A stretch of 46,036 bases of DNA. Origin: CAXYVC01 sp964292295 (lineage in GTDB: Bacteria > Acidobacteriota > Holophagae > Holophagales > Holophagaceae). Below, piece by piece: positions 23,908 to 31,963 of the stretch. Every line of letters begins with the position of its first letter. Within the stretch, counting starts at the first letter, position 1. Position numbers and translations under genes: made by a program. Below the pieces are notes generated by a model. It was not told the DNA's origin and searched no databases. It saw only the letters and a list, made by a program, of their open reading frames with translations. The stretch is taken from contig CAXYVC010000011.1 of the NCBI GenBank assembly GCA_964292295.1, positions 1 through 46,036 on the forward strand, written 5' to 3'.

Positions 23908-24703
23908 TACCGAGCCCTCCAATCCGATCCCACCAGCGCCGGCCACCGTATGCCGCCCCCAAACGTGCCCCACGGAATCGCTGACCCGTTGCCACCTCTT
24001 CCCAGGTGATGCCGACCGGTCGGCCGTCGCGCCACGTGGTGTAGGGGACATACCCGCGCCGCATCATCTCCAGCAGCACACCACCCATTTGGTAGCCCGC
24101 GGCTAGCACAGCATCGATCGTGTCGCACAACCGCTGCTTTGCGGACTGTCGGCCATCACGAGTCATTTTCTGTTCGCCCACCGTGACTCGACGATCCTGC
24201 GCCACTCGGCCGTGCTTGGTCCTGGGGCGCGTCGGCCCCTGCATACGCTGTAATCCAAACCGAACCTCCATGGTCCGGCACGCCTTTTCAATGATTCGGT
24301 AGTCCCGCAGTGGCTCGCGGCGAACGGTTGCATTTCCGATGGTCCCATCGGGGCCGATCATCGAGCCGACAAGGTGGACGTGTTGGCACCTGCTGTCATG
24401 CCCGACCAAGATCCACATCGCAAGCCCCAAGCGTTCGGCCAGCAGTTCGGCCACTTCGAGCCACTGCAGGGGGGTCAAGGTTTCGCCGGGCGGCAGGCTA
24501 ATCCAAACGTGGCGGGCGGGATTGCCGTGGTCGGGTCGTAGGCGCCGAAGCGCCTCGAAGAATTCGATGGCGTCGTCGACGTCGCCGGCTACCAGGGTGC
24601 CGCCCAGGAGATGCCCGCGGGGTTCAGGGTTTGGGCCTCGGCCGAGGAAGACGTATCGAATCAACCCCGTGAAGCTCGGCCCTTTCACGATGCCGGCGAT
24701 CAT
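23582..24703 (-). CDS. relaxase / mobilization nuclease, MOBP-like
   Basis: A 373-residue frame whose first 270 residues resemble relaxases of mobilizable plasmids: an N-terminal segment with a candidate catalytic Tyr (FTGLIRYVFLG, Tyr17), HVWISLPPGETLTPLQWLEVAELLAERLGL, and the metal-binding His motif QHVHLVG (residues 108-113) followed by MIGPDG. Relaxases nick oriT and pilot the strand into the recipient. ATG 24703 overlaps the mobC stop as ATGA. The last 100 residues look like an out-of-frame tail over the next gene, suggesting a frameshift or an overprinted end. There are no type IV secretion genes nearby, so it would be mobilized in trans. Confidence 0.7.
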   Translation of the reverse strand: MIAGIVKGPSFTGLIRYVFLGRGPNPEPRGHLLGGTLVAGDVDDAIEFFEALRRLRPDHGNPARHVWISLPPGETLTPLQWLEVAELLAERLGLAMWILVGHDSRCQHVHLVGSMIGPDGTIGNATVRREPLRDYRIIEKACRTMEVRFGLQRMQGPTRPRTKHGRVAQDRRVTVGEQKMTRDGRQSAKQRLCDTIDAVLAAGYQMGGVLLEMMRRGYVPYTTWRDGRPVGITWEEVATGQRFRGARLGAAYGGRRWWDRIGGLGNGTGCTIDLDAIPAYDSAAAWARIVRGLSAPDAAGMASGAGAPRLRTRRPSAARSRHDDGRRVGAQSPSLDRGLGVVAGPGLDTPPTNRSDADNRPGLRRIRPTSSRR

Positions 24704-25017
24704 GCGCCCACCAGTCGCATCTGAAGGTCCCGGACGGTCTGCAGCAGTTCTGCGACGGCCTCGACGCTAGCGCCCTCGCAGTGCAAACGCCGAACCGCCT
24801 GGTTTAGGTTGATCCCGAGTCGCGGGAGCTGGGCCGCAATTTCCCGTTGGGTATCAGTGGGCGGTGCTTGCGCTCTTACGGCCCGAAGCCACAGACAACG
24901 GGACAGGGAAATGCCGAGACGCTTGGCTTCGGCGCGCCATGCATCAAGATCCCCCTTGCGGGCCAGGAAGCTGACCTGGACCACCCTGGCTTCGTTGCTG
25001 TCAGTCCGCCGTGGCAT
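24700..25017 (-). CDS. MobC-like mobilization accessory protein
   Basis: A 105-residue protein with an N-terminal ribbon-helix-helix-like segment (RVVQVSFLARKGDLDAWRAEAKRLGISLSRCLWLRAV) and a helical tail (LPRLGINLNQAVRRLH ... ELLQTVRDLQMRLVG), the layout and GxNLNQ-like motif of MobC/MbeC proteins that help the relaxase open oriT. It overlaps the relaxase start by 4 bases. ATG 25017 is chosen; ATG 25041 in the same frame is possible and neither has a good ribosome site. Confidence 0.7.
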   Translation of the reverse strand: MPRRTDSNEARVVQVSFLARKGDLDAWRAEAKRLGISLSRCLWLRAVRAQAPPTDTQREIAAQLPRLGINLNQAVRRLHCEGASVEAVAELLQTVRDLQMRLVGA

Positions 25018-25041
25018 GAATCCATCATGGGCGAGGACCAT

Positions 25042-25345
25042 GCGTCGTGCCGAGGTCCGCGAGGGCCCGGGAACCAGCTCCCAGCCTCAGTTTCAGCCTG
25101 CAGAGCCGCGTGGCCTACGTCCAGGTGTTCGCCACCTGGTCCTTGTTGTTGGCTCCCGATGCTGGTCGGGGACCAAGGTGAGAAGCCAATTCCTGGGCGC
25201 CCTGAATTAGCAACCCTGCTGGGTAGGGGGACAGCAGCAAGGAAGGCAAGCCCAGGTGGTCACCCCATGCCGGGGTGTCACTGGGGCTTGCGCGGGGACG
25301 CTGCATCCCTGTCGGGATGACATCGTCGCCCCCTTTCCATTCGGG
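25042..25345. other. candidate oriT / mobilization control region
   Basis: A gene-free stretch directly upstream of mobC with several inverted repeats: CCAGGTG-TTCGC-CACCTGG (25121-25139), a longer imperfect dyad with AAGCCC / GGGCTT ends and ACCCC / GGGGT core (about 25248-25290), and CATCCC-TGTC-GGGATG (25304-25319). Clustered dyads next to mobC and the relaxase are where oriT normally lies. No nic-site sequence is recognised, so this is positional inference. Confidence 0.4.
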
Positions 25346-25352
25346 AGGTGAT

Positions 25353-25370
25353 CACGGAAACGTTTCCGTG
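25353..25370. promoter_or_regulatory. perfect 18-bp palindrome upstream of the defence operon
   Basis: CACGGAAACGTTTCCGTG is fully self-complementary. The GAAACGTTTC core resembles LacI/GalR-family operators. It is 182 bases upstream of the methyltransferase ATG, in the only sizeable gap that could hold the promoter of the Mod-helicase-SIR2-HerA operon. No LacI-type gene is in the window, so the regulator, if any, is elsewhere. Confidence 0.5.
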
Positions 25371-25551
25371 CAGGCTTCGCATTGGTGGATTTTCGGAAGG
25401 CGGCAGGCCAAGAAATGACAGCAGTTGGAACGCCGCAAGGGGGCACGGCGGTAGTAAAGTTGAGGAGACCTTTCATCGTCCTGATCACGGACTGCCCGTT
25501 ACCAGCCCGCGCGCAGTCGCTGCGGAGTTCCCTGGATCCCCCGGGGATACG

Positions 25552-28110
25552 ATGAAAGGAAATCACCACGGTTGCCCGCATCGCGGGAAGCCTGCCCCAA
25601 GCCGGCATCTGCATCCGCTGACGAGGTCCCCCTTGGCCGCCATCCATGACTTGATCCGACAAATCGCCGAGCCCGCCCTTCGCGACCGATTGCTGGCGGA
25701 GTGGGACCTGGCCACGAAGGAAAAGAAGTTCGGTCTGGTCTTCGAGAACCATCTGCCCGAATGCCTGCCGGTCTGGTCGGCGAAGCCGCGCCGGAATGAC
25801 CGTGTCGCCCTGAAATCCGGTGCCCTGAACGATCTGTGGGTCGTGAAGAAGATCCAGGAGGGACAGGCAACCTGCGAAAGGCCGGACCGAAAGGGGGAAG
25901 CGGCCCAGTTCGCCGTGGATGACTTGCTGGTGGTTCGCCCCTTCGGAGACCCGATCTTTCCGACCCTGGTGCCGATGGGTCAGGTCCAGAACGGCGCCAT
26001 CGACGCCCCTTGGCACACCCTGATCGAGGCGGACAACTATCACGCACTTCAGTTGCTGGACTACCTGTATGCCGGTCAGGTGGACCTCATCTACATCGAC
26101 CCGCCCTACAACACCGGCGCGCGGGACTGGAAGTACAACAACGACTATGTCGACGGGAATGATGGATGGCGGCATTCCAAGTGGCTGGCCTTCATGTCCA
26201 AACGGCTGCGACTTGCCAAGCGCCTGCTGAAGCCGGATATCGGGGTTCTGGTCGTGACCATCGATGAACACGAAGTGCATCACTTGGGAATGCTTCTCGA
26301 AGCAGTATTCCCAGAGACATATCGCCAAACCGTGACAATTGTTATCAACCAAAAGGGAGTTGAACAGGGTCGCCTCGCACGCGCAGAAGAATACGCCATG
26401 TATTGCTTTAATCAAGGTGTTTTGCTGTCACCATCTTTCGACGACCTTCTTTCTCCTGAAAAGGAAACGCCAAAACGAACCACGGTCCGATGGGAGCGAT
26501 TATTACGTGGAGGTAACAATTCTAGGCGCATTGATGCACCTAGAATGTTTTATCCAATATATATTGATCCAGTCAACAAATCGGTGACAGGATTTGGAGA
26601 GCCCATTCCAATCAGTGAATCTCCAATTGTCCCAGAAGACAAAACCGTTGCATGGCCAATCAAGGGCGATAAATCACTTGGTAACTGGCAGGTTGGTATA
26701 GAAACTTTTTCTACTTTGCTGTCCATGGGATATGTCAAGGTTGGAGGATATGACGAAAATCGAAAAACATGGACATTGCTATATCTAAACAAGCGAACTC
26801 GAGATCGCATTGATTCTGGCGAAATACTAATCACCCAAAAAGACGCAATGACAGGAGTTGTTGATTTAGAGTATGCACCAAATCAAAGCTCGCTACATGC
26901 AATAAAGACTGTATGGCATCGACGCACTCATGATTCTGGTGTTTATGGTTCAACTCTTCTTAAAACGATTCTAGGAGAAGGTAGCAAGTTCTCTTTCCCG
27001 AAATCCATCTATGCCACGCGGGATGCGGTTGCTGCAGTGGTCCGGGATCGCCCCAACGCCCTCGTGCTGGACTTCTTTGCCGGCAGTGGCACCACCCTGA
27101 ATGCCATCAACCTACTGAATGCCACGGATGGGGGATCTCGCCGCTGCATCCTGGTTACGAACAACGAAGTCTCGTCGGAAGAGGCAGCCGCCCTTCGCGC
27201 GGAAGGCATTCGTCCCGGTGAAGATGGATGGGAATCCAAGGGAATCTGCCGGTCTGTCACCTGGCCTCGGTCCAAGTTCACCATCCTGGGGCGGCGTGAC
27301 GATGGAACCGTGCTGGTCGGGGACTACTTGACGGGCCGGACCATCGAAAGGGAAAAGGGGCGGAGCTTCACGCAGATCGGGTTCGTGGATCCCCTGATGC
27401 TGGATTCGACCGCCAAGAAGAAGCAGGTGGTGGCCCTTGTCGATGGATTGCCCCAGACGCTGGTGACCGGGGAATGCCCCTTCATCGTGTCTGAAGACCA
27501 CAAAGCCAGCATCCTGTTCAACCCCGATGCTGCAGAGGATTGGCTGGAGGCCCTGGAGGGCCAGGACCATATCACGGACCTGTACGTCGTGACCCCGGTG
27601 AAGCGGAACTTCGATGCACTGAAGGCCAAGGCGATCGAAATCCTGGGCCCCCTGATGGTCCCCGAGGATGAAAAGCGGCCGATGTCAGACGGGTTTGAGG
27701 CCAACTTGGCCTACTTCCGGCTGGACTTCCTGGACCATGACAAGGTGGCCCTGAAGCAGTCCTTCCGAGAGATCCTCCCGCTGCTTTGGCTGAAGGCCGG
27801 GGCAAGGGGGCCGCGTCCCGAATGCCCTGCGGGAGCGCTTCCCCGCCTGCTCATCCCGGAATGCAACACCTTCGCCGTTCTGCTGAACGAGGCGGCCATG
27901 CCGGCCTTTGTGGCGGGCCTCCGGGATCGAAAGGATCTGACGCATCTGTTCCTGGTCACGGATGACCAGGACGCCTTCAAGGACATGATGGCGGAGCTGA
28001 ACGACCACCTTGGGGAGGCCAATCCAAACCTTGCCTTCACCCAGCTTTACAGGGACTACCTGGAGAACTTCCTGATCAACAAGGGCCAGGCGGAAGGGGG
28101 CATGGCATGA
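25552..28110 (+). CDS. type III-like site-specific DNA methyltransferase (Mod)
   Basis: An 852-residue beta-class N6-adenine methyltransferase: catalytic motif IV DPPYNTG (26098-26118) precedes the SAM-binding motif DFFAGSGTT (about 27070-27096), with a specificity domain between them. The order and the HDLIRQIAEPALRDRLLAEW N-terminus match type III Mod proteins, though it is longer than usual. The region between about 26290 and 27000 is strikingly AT-rich compared with the rest, pointing to a swapped target-recognition domain. ATG 25552 is chosen; a TTG near 25632 with GAGGT upstream is an alternative. Its stop overlaps the helicase start as ATGA. It probably marks host DNA for the downstream nuclease/helicase and perhaps for the SIR2-HerA pair. 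Confidence 0.85.
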   Translation: MKGNHHGCPHRGKPAPSRHLHPLTRSPLAAIHDLIRQIAEPALRDRLLAEWDLATKEKKFGLVFENHLPECLPVWSAKPRRNDRVALKSGALNDLWVVKKIQEGQATCERPDRKGEAAQFAVDDLLVVRPFGDPIFPTLVPMGQVQNGAIDAPWHTLIEADNYHALQLLDYLYAGQVDLIYIDPPYNTGARDWKYNNDYVDGNDGWRHSKWLAFMSKRLRLAKRLLKPDIGVLVVTIDEHEVHHLGMLLEAVFPETYRQTVTIVINQKGVEQGRLARAEEYAMYCFNQGVLLSPSFDDLLSPEKETPKRTTVRWERLLRGGNNSRRIDAPRMFYPIYIDPVNKSVTGFGEPIPISESPIVPEDKTVAWPIKGDKSLGNWQVGIETFSTLLSMGYVKVGGYDENRKTWTLLYLNKRTRDRIDSGEILITQKDAMTGVVDLEYAPNQSSLHAIKTVWHRRTHDSGVYGSTLLKTILGEGSKFSFPKSIYATRDAVAAVVRDRPNALVLDFFAGSGTTLNAINLLNATDGGSRRCILVTNNEVSSEEAAALRAEGIRPGEDGWESKGICRSVTWPRSKFTILGRRDDGTVLVGDYLTGRTIEREKGRSFTQIGFVDPLMLDSTAKKKQVVALVDGLPQTLVTGECPFIVSEDHKASILFNPDAAEDWLEALEGQDHITDLYVVTPVKRNFDALKAKAIEILGPLMVPEDEKRPMSDGFEANLAYFRLDFLDHDKVALKQSFREILPLLWLKAGARGPRPECPAGALPRLLIPECNTFAVLLNEAAMPAFVAGLRDRKDLTHLFLVTDDQDAFKDMMAELNDHLGEANPNLAFTQLYRDYLENFLINKGQAEGGMA

Positions 28111-30608
28111 AGGTCCATCTTTTCGAATTCCAGGAACAGGCCCTGGAAACCCTCCGCACCAAGGTTCATCAAGCCAGCACCTTCGCAAGTTCAACCAACC
28201 CCCAGGCGGTCGTCTTTTCCGCCCCGACGGGCAGCGGCAAGACCGTGATGATGACGGCCCTGTTCGAGGACATCCTGTACGGAACATCGGGCTTTGAGCC
28301 CCAGCCGGATGCCGTGATTTTGTGGATTTCGGACAGTCCGGAGCTCAACGAGCAGAGCAAGCTCAAGATCGAGCGCATGTCTGACCGGATCCACCTTCTG
28401 CAGTTGGAGACGATCGAAAGCACCTTCGATCGAGATCGCCTCGAAGGTGGAAAGATCTACTTCATCAACACAAACAAACTGGGCAGTGGGACCCTTCTGA
28501 CCAAACCAGGGGACGGGCGGCAATACCCCATCTGGCAGACATTTACGAACACCGCCAAGGCCATCCCGAACCGCTTCTACGTGGTTATCGACGAGGCCCA
28601 CCGGGGCATGAACATGCGGGCCAACGCCATCAGGGAGGCCCAGACCTTGATGCAGCGGTTCTTGCTGGGGCACCCCGAAACCGGCTTGGTGAAGATGCCC
28701 ATGGTCATCGGGGTGTCGGCAACACCCAAGCGTTTCATGGACCTCCTGACGGGTGCGAATGCCGGGCATGACGTGAAACAGGTGGTGATCCCGGCAGATC
28801 AAGTCCGGGAATCCGGCCTGTTGAAGGACCGCATCCTGATCCACCATCCGGATAACCCGACATCTATGGAATTGACGCTGCTTCAGGAAGCCGCATCCCG
28901 GTGGGCGAAGATGGCCAATGACTGGAAGGCCTACTGTCACGAGGAGGATGAAGCTGCGGTGCGTCCCATCCTGGTGGTCCAGGTGGAAGATCGAGCGGGG
29001 CAGCAGTCAACACGAACGGACCTTGCAGCAGCCATTTCCGCGATTGAAGCGGGTATCGGTCGCCCGCTGGAGCCCCTGGAACCCGTACACGCCCTGCACG
29101 ACGAGACGGACCTGATGCCGGGAGGCCGGCGGATCCGGAAGCTGGAAGCATCCCGCATTCAGGATGACCTCCATGCTGGGGTGGTCTTCTTCAAGACGAG
29201 CTTGTCTACTGGCTGGGACTGTCCCCGCGCCGAAGTGATGATGTCCTTCCGCAGGGCGGAGGACCACACGTACATTGCTCAGTTGCTGGGCCGCATGGTG
29301 CGCACGCCCCTGGCACGTCGCATCGAGCGCGACGCCGCCCTGAACGACGTGCACCTATTTCTGCCCCATTTCAATGCCGGCGCTGTCCAGGCGGTCATCG
29401 AGGACCTGAAGAACGTCGAGGACGTCCCCCCGACGGAAACGGGATCCGGGCGCGAACTGGTCATTCTGCACCGGCGACCCGGGATGGAGGACCTGTTCAA
29501 AGCCCTTGGCGCAACGACGACCTACCGCGTCAATGGTGCCCGTGCGCAGAGTCATATCCGTCGGTACCTTGGCCTAGCCCGTGGCCTGACCCTTGATGGG
29601 CTGTCGGAGGAGGCCTGGACGGATGCCAAGTCCAAGCTGGTCACATGGATGAACGAGGCCATTGGCGCCATGAAGGCAGCCAACACCTTCGATTCCGAAG
29701 CGAGGGCCCTGGATGAAGTCGCCCTCACGATTCGGGGGATCCAGCAGGGTGCATCGGTGGCCGAGCCGCTTGGAACCTACACCGTCGAGGCTTCGGACGC
29801 GGATATCGAGCGGTTCTTCGAAGAGGCCGGCCGACGCCTTGGGAACGGTCTCCACAAGGACTACTGGTGCGCCCATGCCGACCAGGATCCGCGTGAGGTC
29901 AAGATCGAGGCTGCCGTCCTGGCCCGACACGGCCTGTCCATGGATGGCTTGATGGCGAAGAGCGAGGCCGCCTTCAACGCCCTATACGACCAGTTCAAGA
30001 AGAAGATTGGCGGCCTGAAGGAGGTGCGGCGCGCCTACTACGAACGCTGGCGCCTAGCTTCGGCCAAGCCCGCGGACGTGCCCTGGTATTTGCCGGACAC
30101 GATCGACTTTCGACGGAAGCCCACCGATCCGACCTACGACATGCATCTGTATCTGGAGGAGGGCGGAACCTTCAGGGCGGATCTCGGAACCTGGGAAAGA
30201 GAAGTCCTTCAGGAAGAACTGGGCAACCCGGCCGTACGGGGTTGGCTGCGGAACTGCGACCGCAAGCCCTGGTCCCTGGAGATCCCCTACGCCGTGGCTG
30301 GGGAGATCAAACCCATGTTCCCGGACCTGGTCGTCGTACGACAGGAGGGTGAAGACTTCGCTGTCGACATCCTTGAACCCCATGACTCCAGCCTTGCGGA
30401 CAATTGCGACAAGGCCCGGGGGTTGGCGGAGTTCGCCAAGAAGCACGGCCACCAGTTCGGGCGCATCGAGCTTATCCGCAAACTGCGATCGGCTGCTGGC
30501 ACGGAGCAGTACTACCGCCTGGACATGAACAGATCGGACGTTCAGGCGAAGGTTCTGTTGATCACCACCAATGCCCAACTGAACCAGCTTTTTGAAGAAC
30601 TGACCTAG
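28107..30608 (+). CDS. DEAH helicase / type III restriction-like Res subunit
   Basis: An 833-residue SF2 protein. Walker A APTGSGKT is at 39-46, DEAH box VVIDEAHRGM at about 160, motif III VGVSATPKRF, and a second RecA domain with STGWDCPRAEVMMSFR and QLLGRMVRTPLARR (motifs V and VI). The C-terminus (MFPDLVVV at about 738, VDILEPH at about 752) looks like a PD-(D/E)xK nuclease core, but the usual E-x-K is replaced by L-E-P, so activity is uncertain. It is coupled to Mod by a 4-base overlap. In type III systems Res translocates and cuts unmodified DNA in complex with Mod. It is slightly shorter than classical Res. Confidence 0.8.
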   Translation: MKVHLFEFQEQALETLRTKVHQASTFASSTNPQAVVFSAPTGSGKTVMMTALFEDILYGTSGFEPQPDAVILWISDSPELNEQSKLKIERMSDRIHLLQLETIESTFDRDRLEGGKIYFINTNKLGSGTLLTKPGDGRQYPIWQTFTNTAKAIPNRFYVVIDEAHRGMNMRANAIREAQTLMQRFLLGHPETGLVKMPMVIGVSATPKRFMDLLTGANAGHDVKQVVIPADQVRESGLLKDRILIHHPDNPTSMELTLLQEAASRWAKMANDWKAYCHEEDEAAVRPILVVQVEDRAGQQSTRTDLAAAISAIEAGIGRPLEPLEPVHALHDETDLMPGGRRIRKLEASRIQDDLHAGVVFFKTSLSTGWDCPRAEVMMSFRRAEDHTYIAQLLGRMVRTPLARRIERDAALNDVHLFLPHFNAGAVQAVIEDLKNVEDVPPTETGSGRELVILHRRPGMEDLFKALGATTTYRVNGARAQSHIRRYLGLARGLTLDGLSEEAWTDAKSKLVTWMNEAIGAMKAANTFDSEARALDEVALTIRGIQQGASVAEPLGTYTVEASDADIERFFEEAGRRLGNGLHKDYWCAHADQDPREVKIEAAVLARHGLSMDGLMAKSEAAFNALYDQFKKKIGGLKEVRRAYYERWRLASAKPADVPWYLPDTIDFRRKPTDPTYDMHLYLEEGGTFRADLGTWEREVLQEELGNPAVRGWLRNCDRKPWSLEIPYAVAGEIKPMFPDLVVVRQEGEDFAVDILEPHDSSLADNCDKARGLAEFAKKHGHQFGRIELIRKLRSAAGTEQYYRLDMNRSDVQAKVLLITTNAQLNQLFEELT

Positions 30609-30642
30609 GCGGATAGACGGATCACCTGAGAGGCGAATCGGC

Positions 30643-31950
30643 ATGGAATGGAAGCGGCACGGCTACGTGGTGGGTCCACACCAGGAATGGTGGGACGAAC
30701 TTCCGGAGGAGGGGGACGGTCTTGATACTGTGGTCAAGGCCGCCCGGCGCCGTATCGAGCCGTGGCTGTCAGCGGTGTTCCAGAGCGAGCACCTGAACGG
30801 CTTGATCGGAAGCGGCTTCACGCAAGCCCTGGGGTACATCGCCGGTAGCGAAGCCACGACGATGGGAAGGGTGATATTCGGAACCGAATACGACGCAGCC
30901 ATCGATGCCCATGCGGATGCCAGTGCAAGAAGGATGGGGCGGGGCGAAGCGAACATCGAGGACCAGTTCCGCAGCGCCCTTGCGCTGATGGAAGGCCTTG
31001 CGGTCCAGGACCCCGATGCTTCGGCGCTGCTGAGGGATGCCCTGGATGCAGAGATGACCCGCTTCCTGGCGTCCCTTCTGGCGACCGAACGAGGTATCGC
31101 AACGGGCGCATCGGAAACGACGCGCCAGTTGGCGGAGCTGCACCTGCAGTCTTTCCTGATGAGCTTCGCCAGCAGGGCCGCTTCGCGGGAACGGCTTCAC
31201 CTTTTCACCACCAACTACGATCGCGTCATCGAGCACGGTTGCGACTTAGCCGGTCTTCGGATCATCGATCGTTTCGTCGGCGCACTGGCTCCGGTCTTCC
31301 GGTCCAGCCGAATTGAAGTTGACCTGCACTACAACCCGCCGGGGATTCGGGGAGAGCCCCGATTCATGGAAGGCGTGCTGAGGTTCACCAAGCTGCACGG
31401 GTCTCTGGATTGGCTGCATGACCCGAAGGCAAGGTTGATCCGACGGAAGGGCATTCCCTTCGGCGCGCCGGAGAAGCATTCGGATGTCCCGGAACACCCC
31501 GTGGAAACGGTGATGATCTATCCCAACCCGGCCAAGGATGTCGAAACCACTGCCTATCCCTACGCCGAGCTGTTCCGCGACTTTGCTGCGGCCCTATGCC
31601 GTCCCAATTCTGTCCTTGTGACATACGGGTACGGTTTCGGGGATGACCACATCAACCGCGTCCTGAAGGACATGCTGACCATCCCGTCCACGCATCTGGT
31701 GATCATTGCCTACGGCGTGGATGACCGCCTGAAGACCTTCTGCAGCGACGTGAATCGCCCAGCACAGATCTCGATGCTTGTGGGGAAGCACTTTGGCGAT
31801 CTCGGAAACCTCGTCGAGCATTACCTGCCCAAGCCCGCCATCGATTCGATCAGTGATCGGATGAACGAACTTCTGAAGCGTCGACCCGCGGACCCTGGCC
31901 TTGAACCGACACCGGCGGTGGCTGGTCCCTACGACGACCCTTTCGCGTGA
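30643..31950 (+). CDS. SIR2-domain defence protein
   Basis: A 435-residue protein with a SIR2-like NAD-binding fold: GLIGSGFTQALG (residues 54-65), TTNYDRVIEHG with the catalytic Asn, KLHGSLDW with the catalytic His, and GYGFGDDHIN near the C-terminus. In defence proteins such SIR2 domains hydrolyse NAD+ on infection. No zinc-binding Cys4 of deacetylase sirtuins is present, favouring an NADase. The next gene is a HerA ATPase 13 bases downstream, the arrangement of SIR2-HerA anti-phage systems, in which the two proteins form one large complex. It starts 34 bases after the helicase. Confidence 0.85.
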   Translation: MEWKRHGYVVGPHQEWWDELPEEGDGLDTVVKAARRRIEPWLSAVFQSEHLNGLIGSGFTQALGYIAGSEATTMGRVIFGTEYDAAIDAHADASARRMGRGEANIEDQFRSALALMEGLAVQDPDASALLRDALDAEMTRFLASLLATERGIATGASETTRQLAELHLQSFLMSFASRAASRERLHLFTTNYDRVIEHGCDLAGLRIIDRFVGALAPVFRSSRIEVDLHYNPPGIRGEPRFMEGVLRFTKLHGSLDWLHDPKARLIRRKGIPFGAPEKHSDVPEHPVETVMIYPNPAKDVETTAYPYAELFRDFAAALCRPNSVLVTYGYGFGDDHINRVLKDMLTIPSTHLVIIAYGVDDRLKTFCSDVNRPAQISMLVGKHFGDLGNLVEHYLPKPAIDSISDRMNELLKRRPADPGLEPTPAVAGPYDDPFA

Positions 31951-31963
31951 CAAGGATTCAGCC

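Noticed and set aside
25348..25551. N-terminal extension of the Mod protein from GTG 25348
   Set aside because: The extra residues have no protein-like pattern, and the segment carries the perfect palindrome expected in a promoter region.
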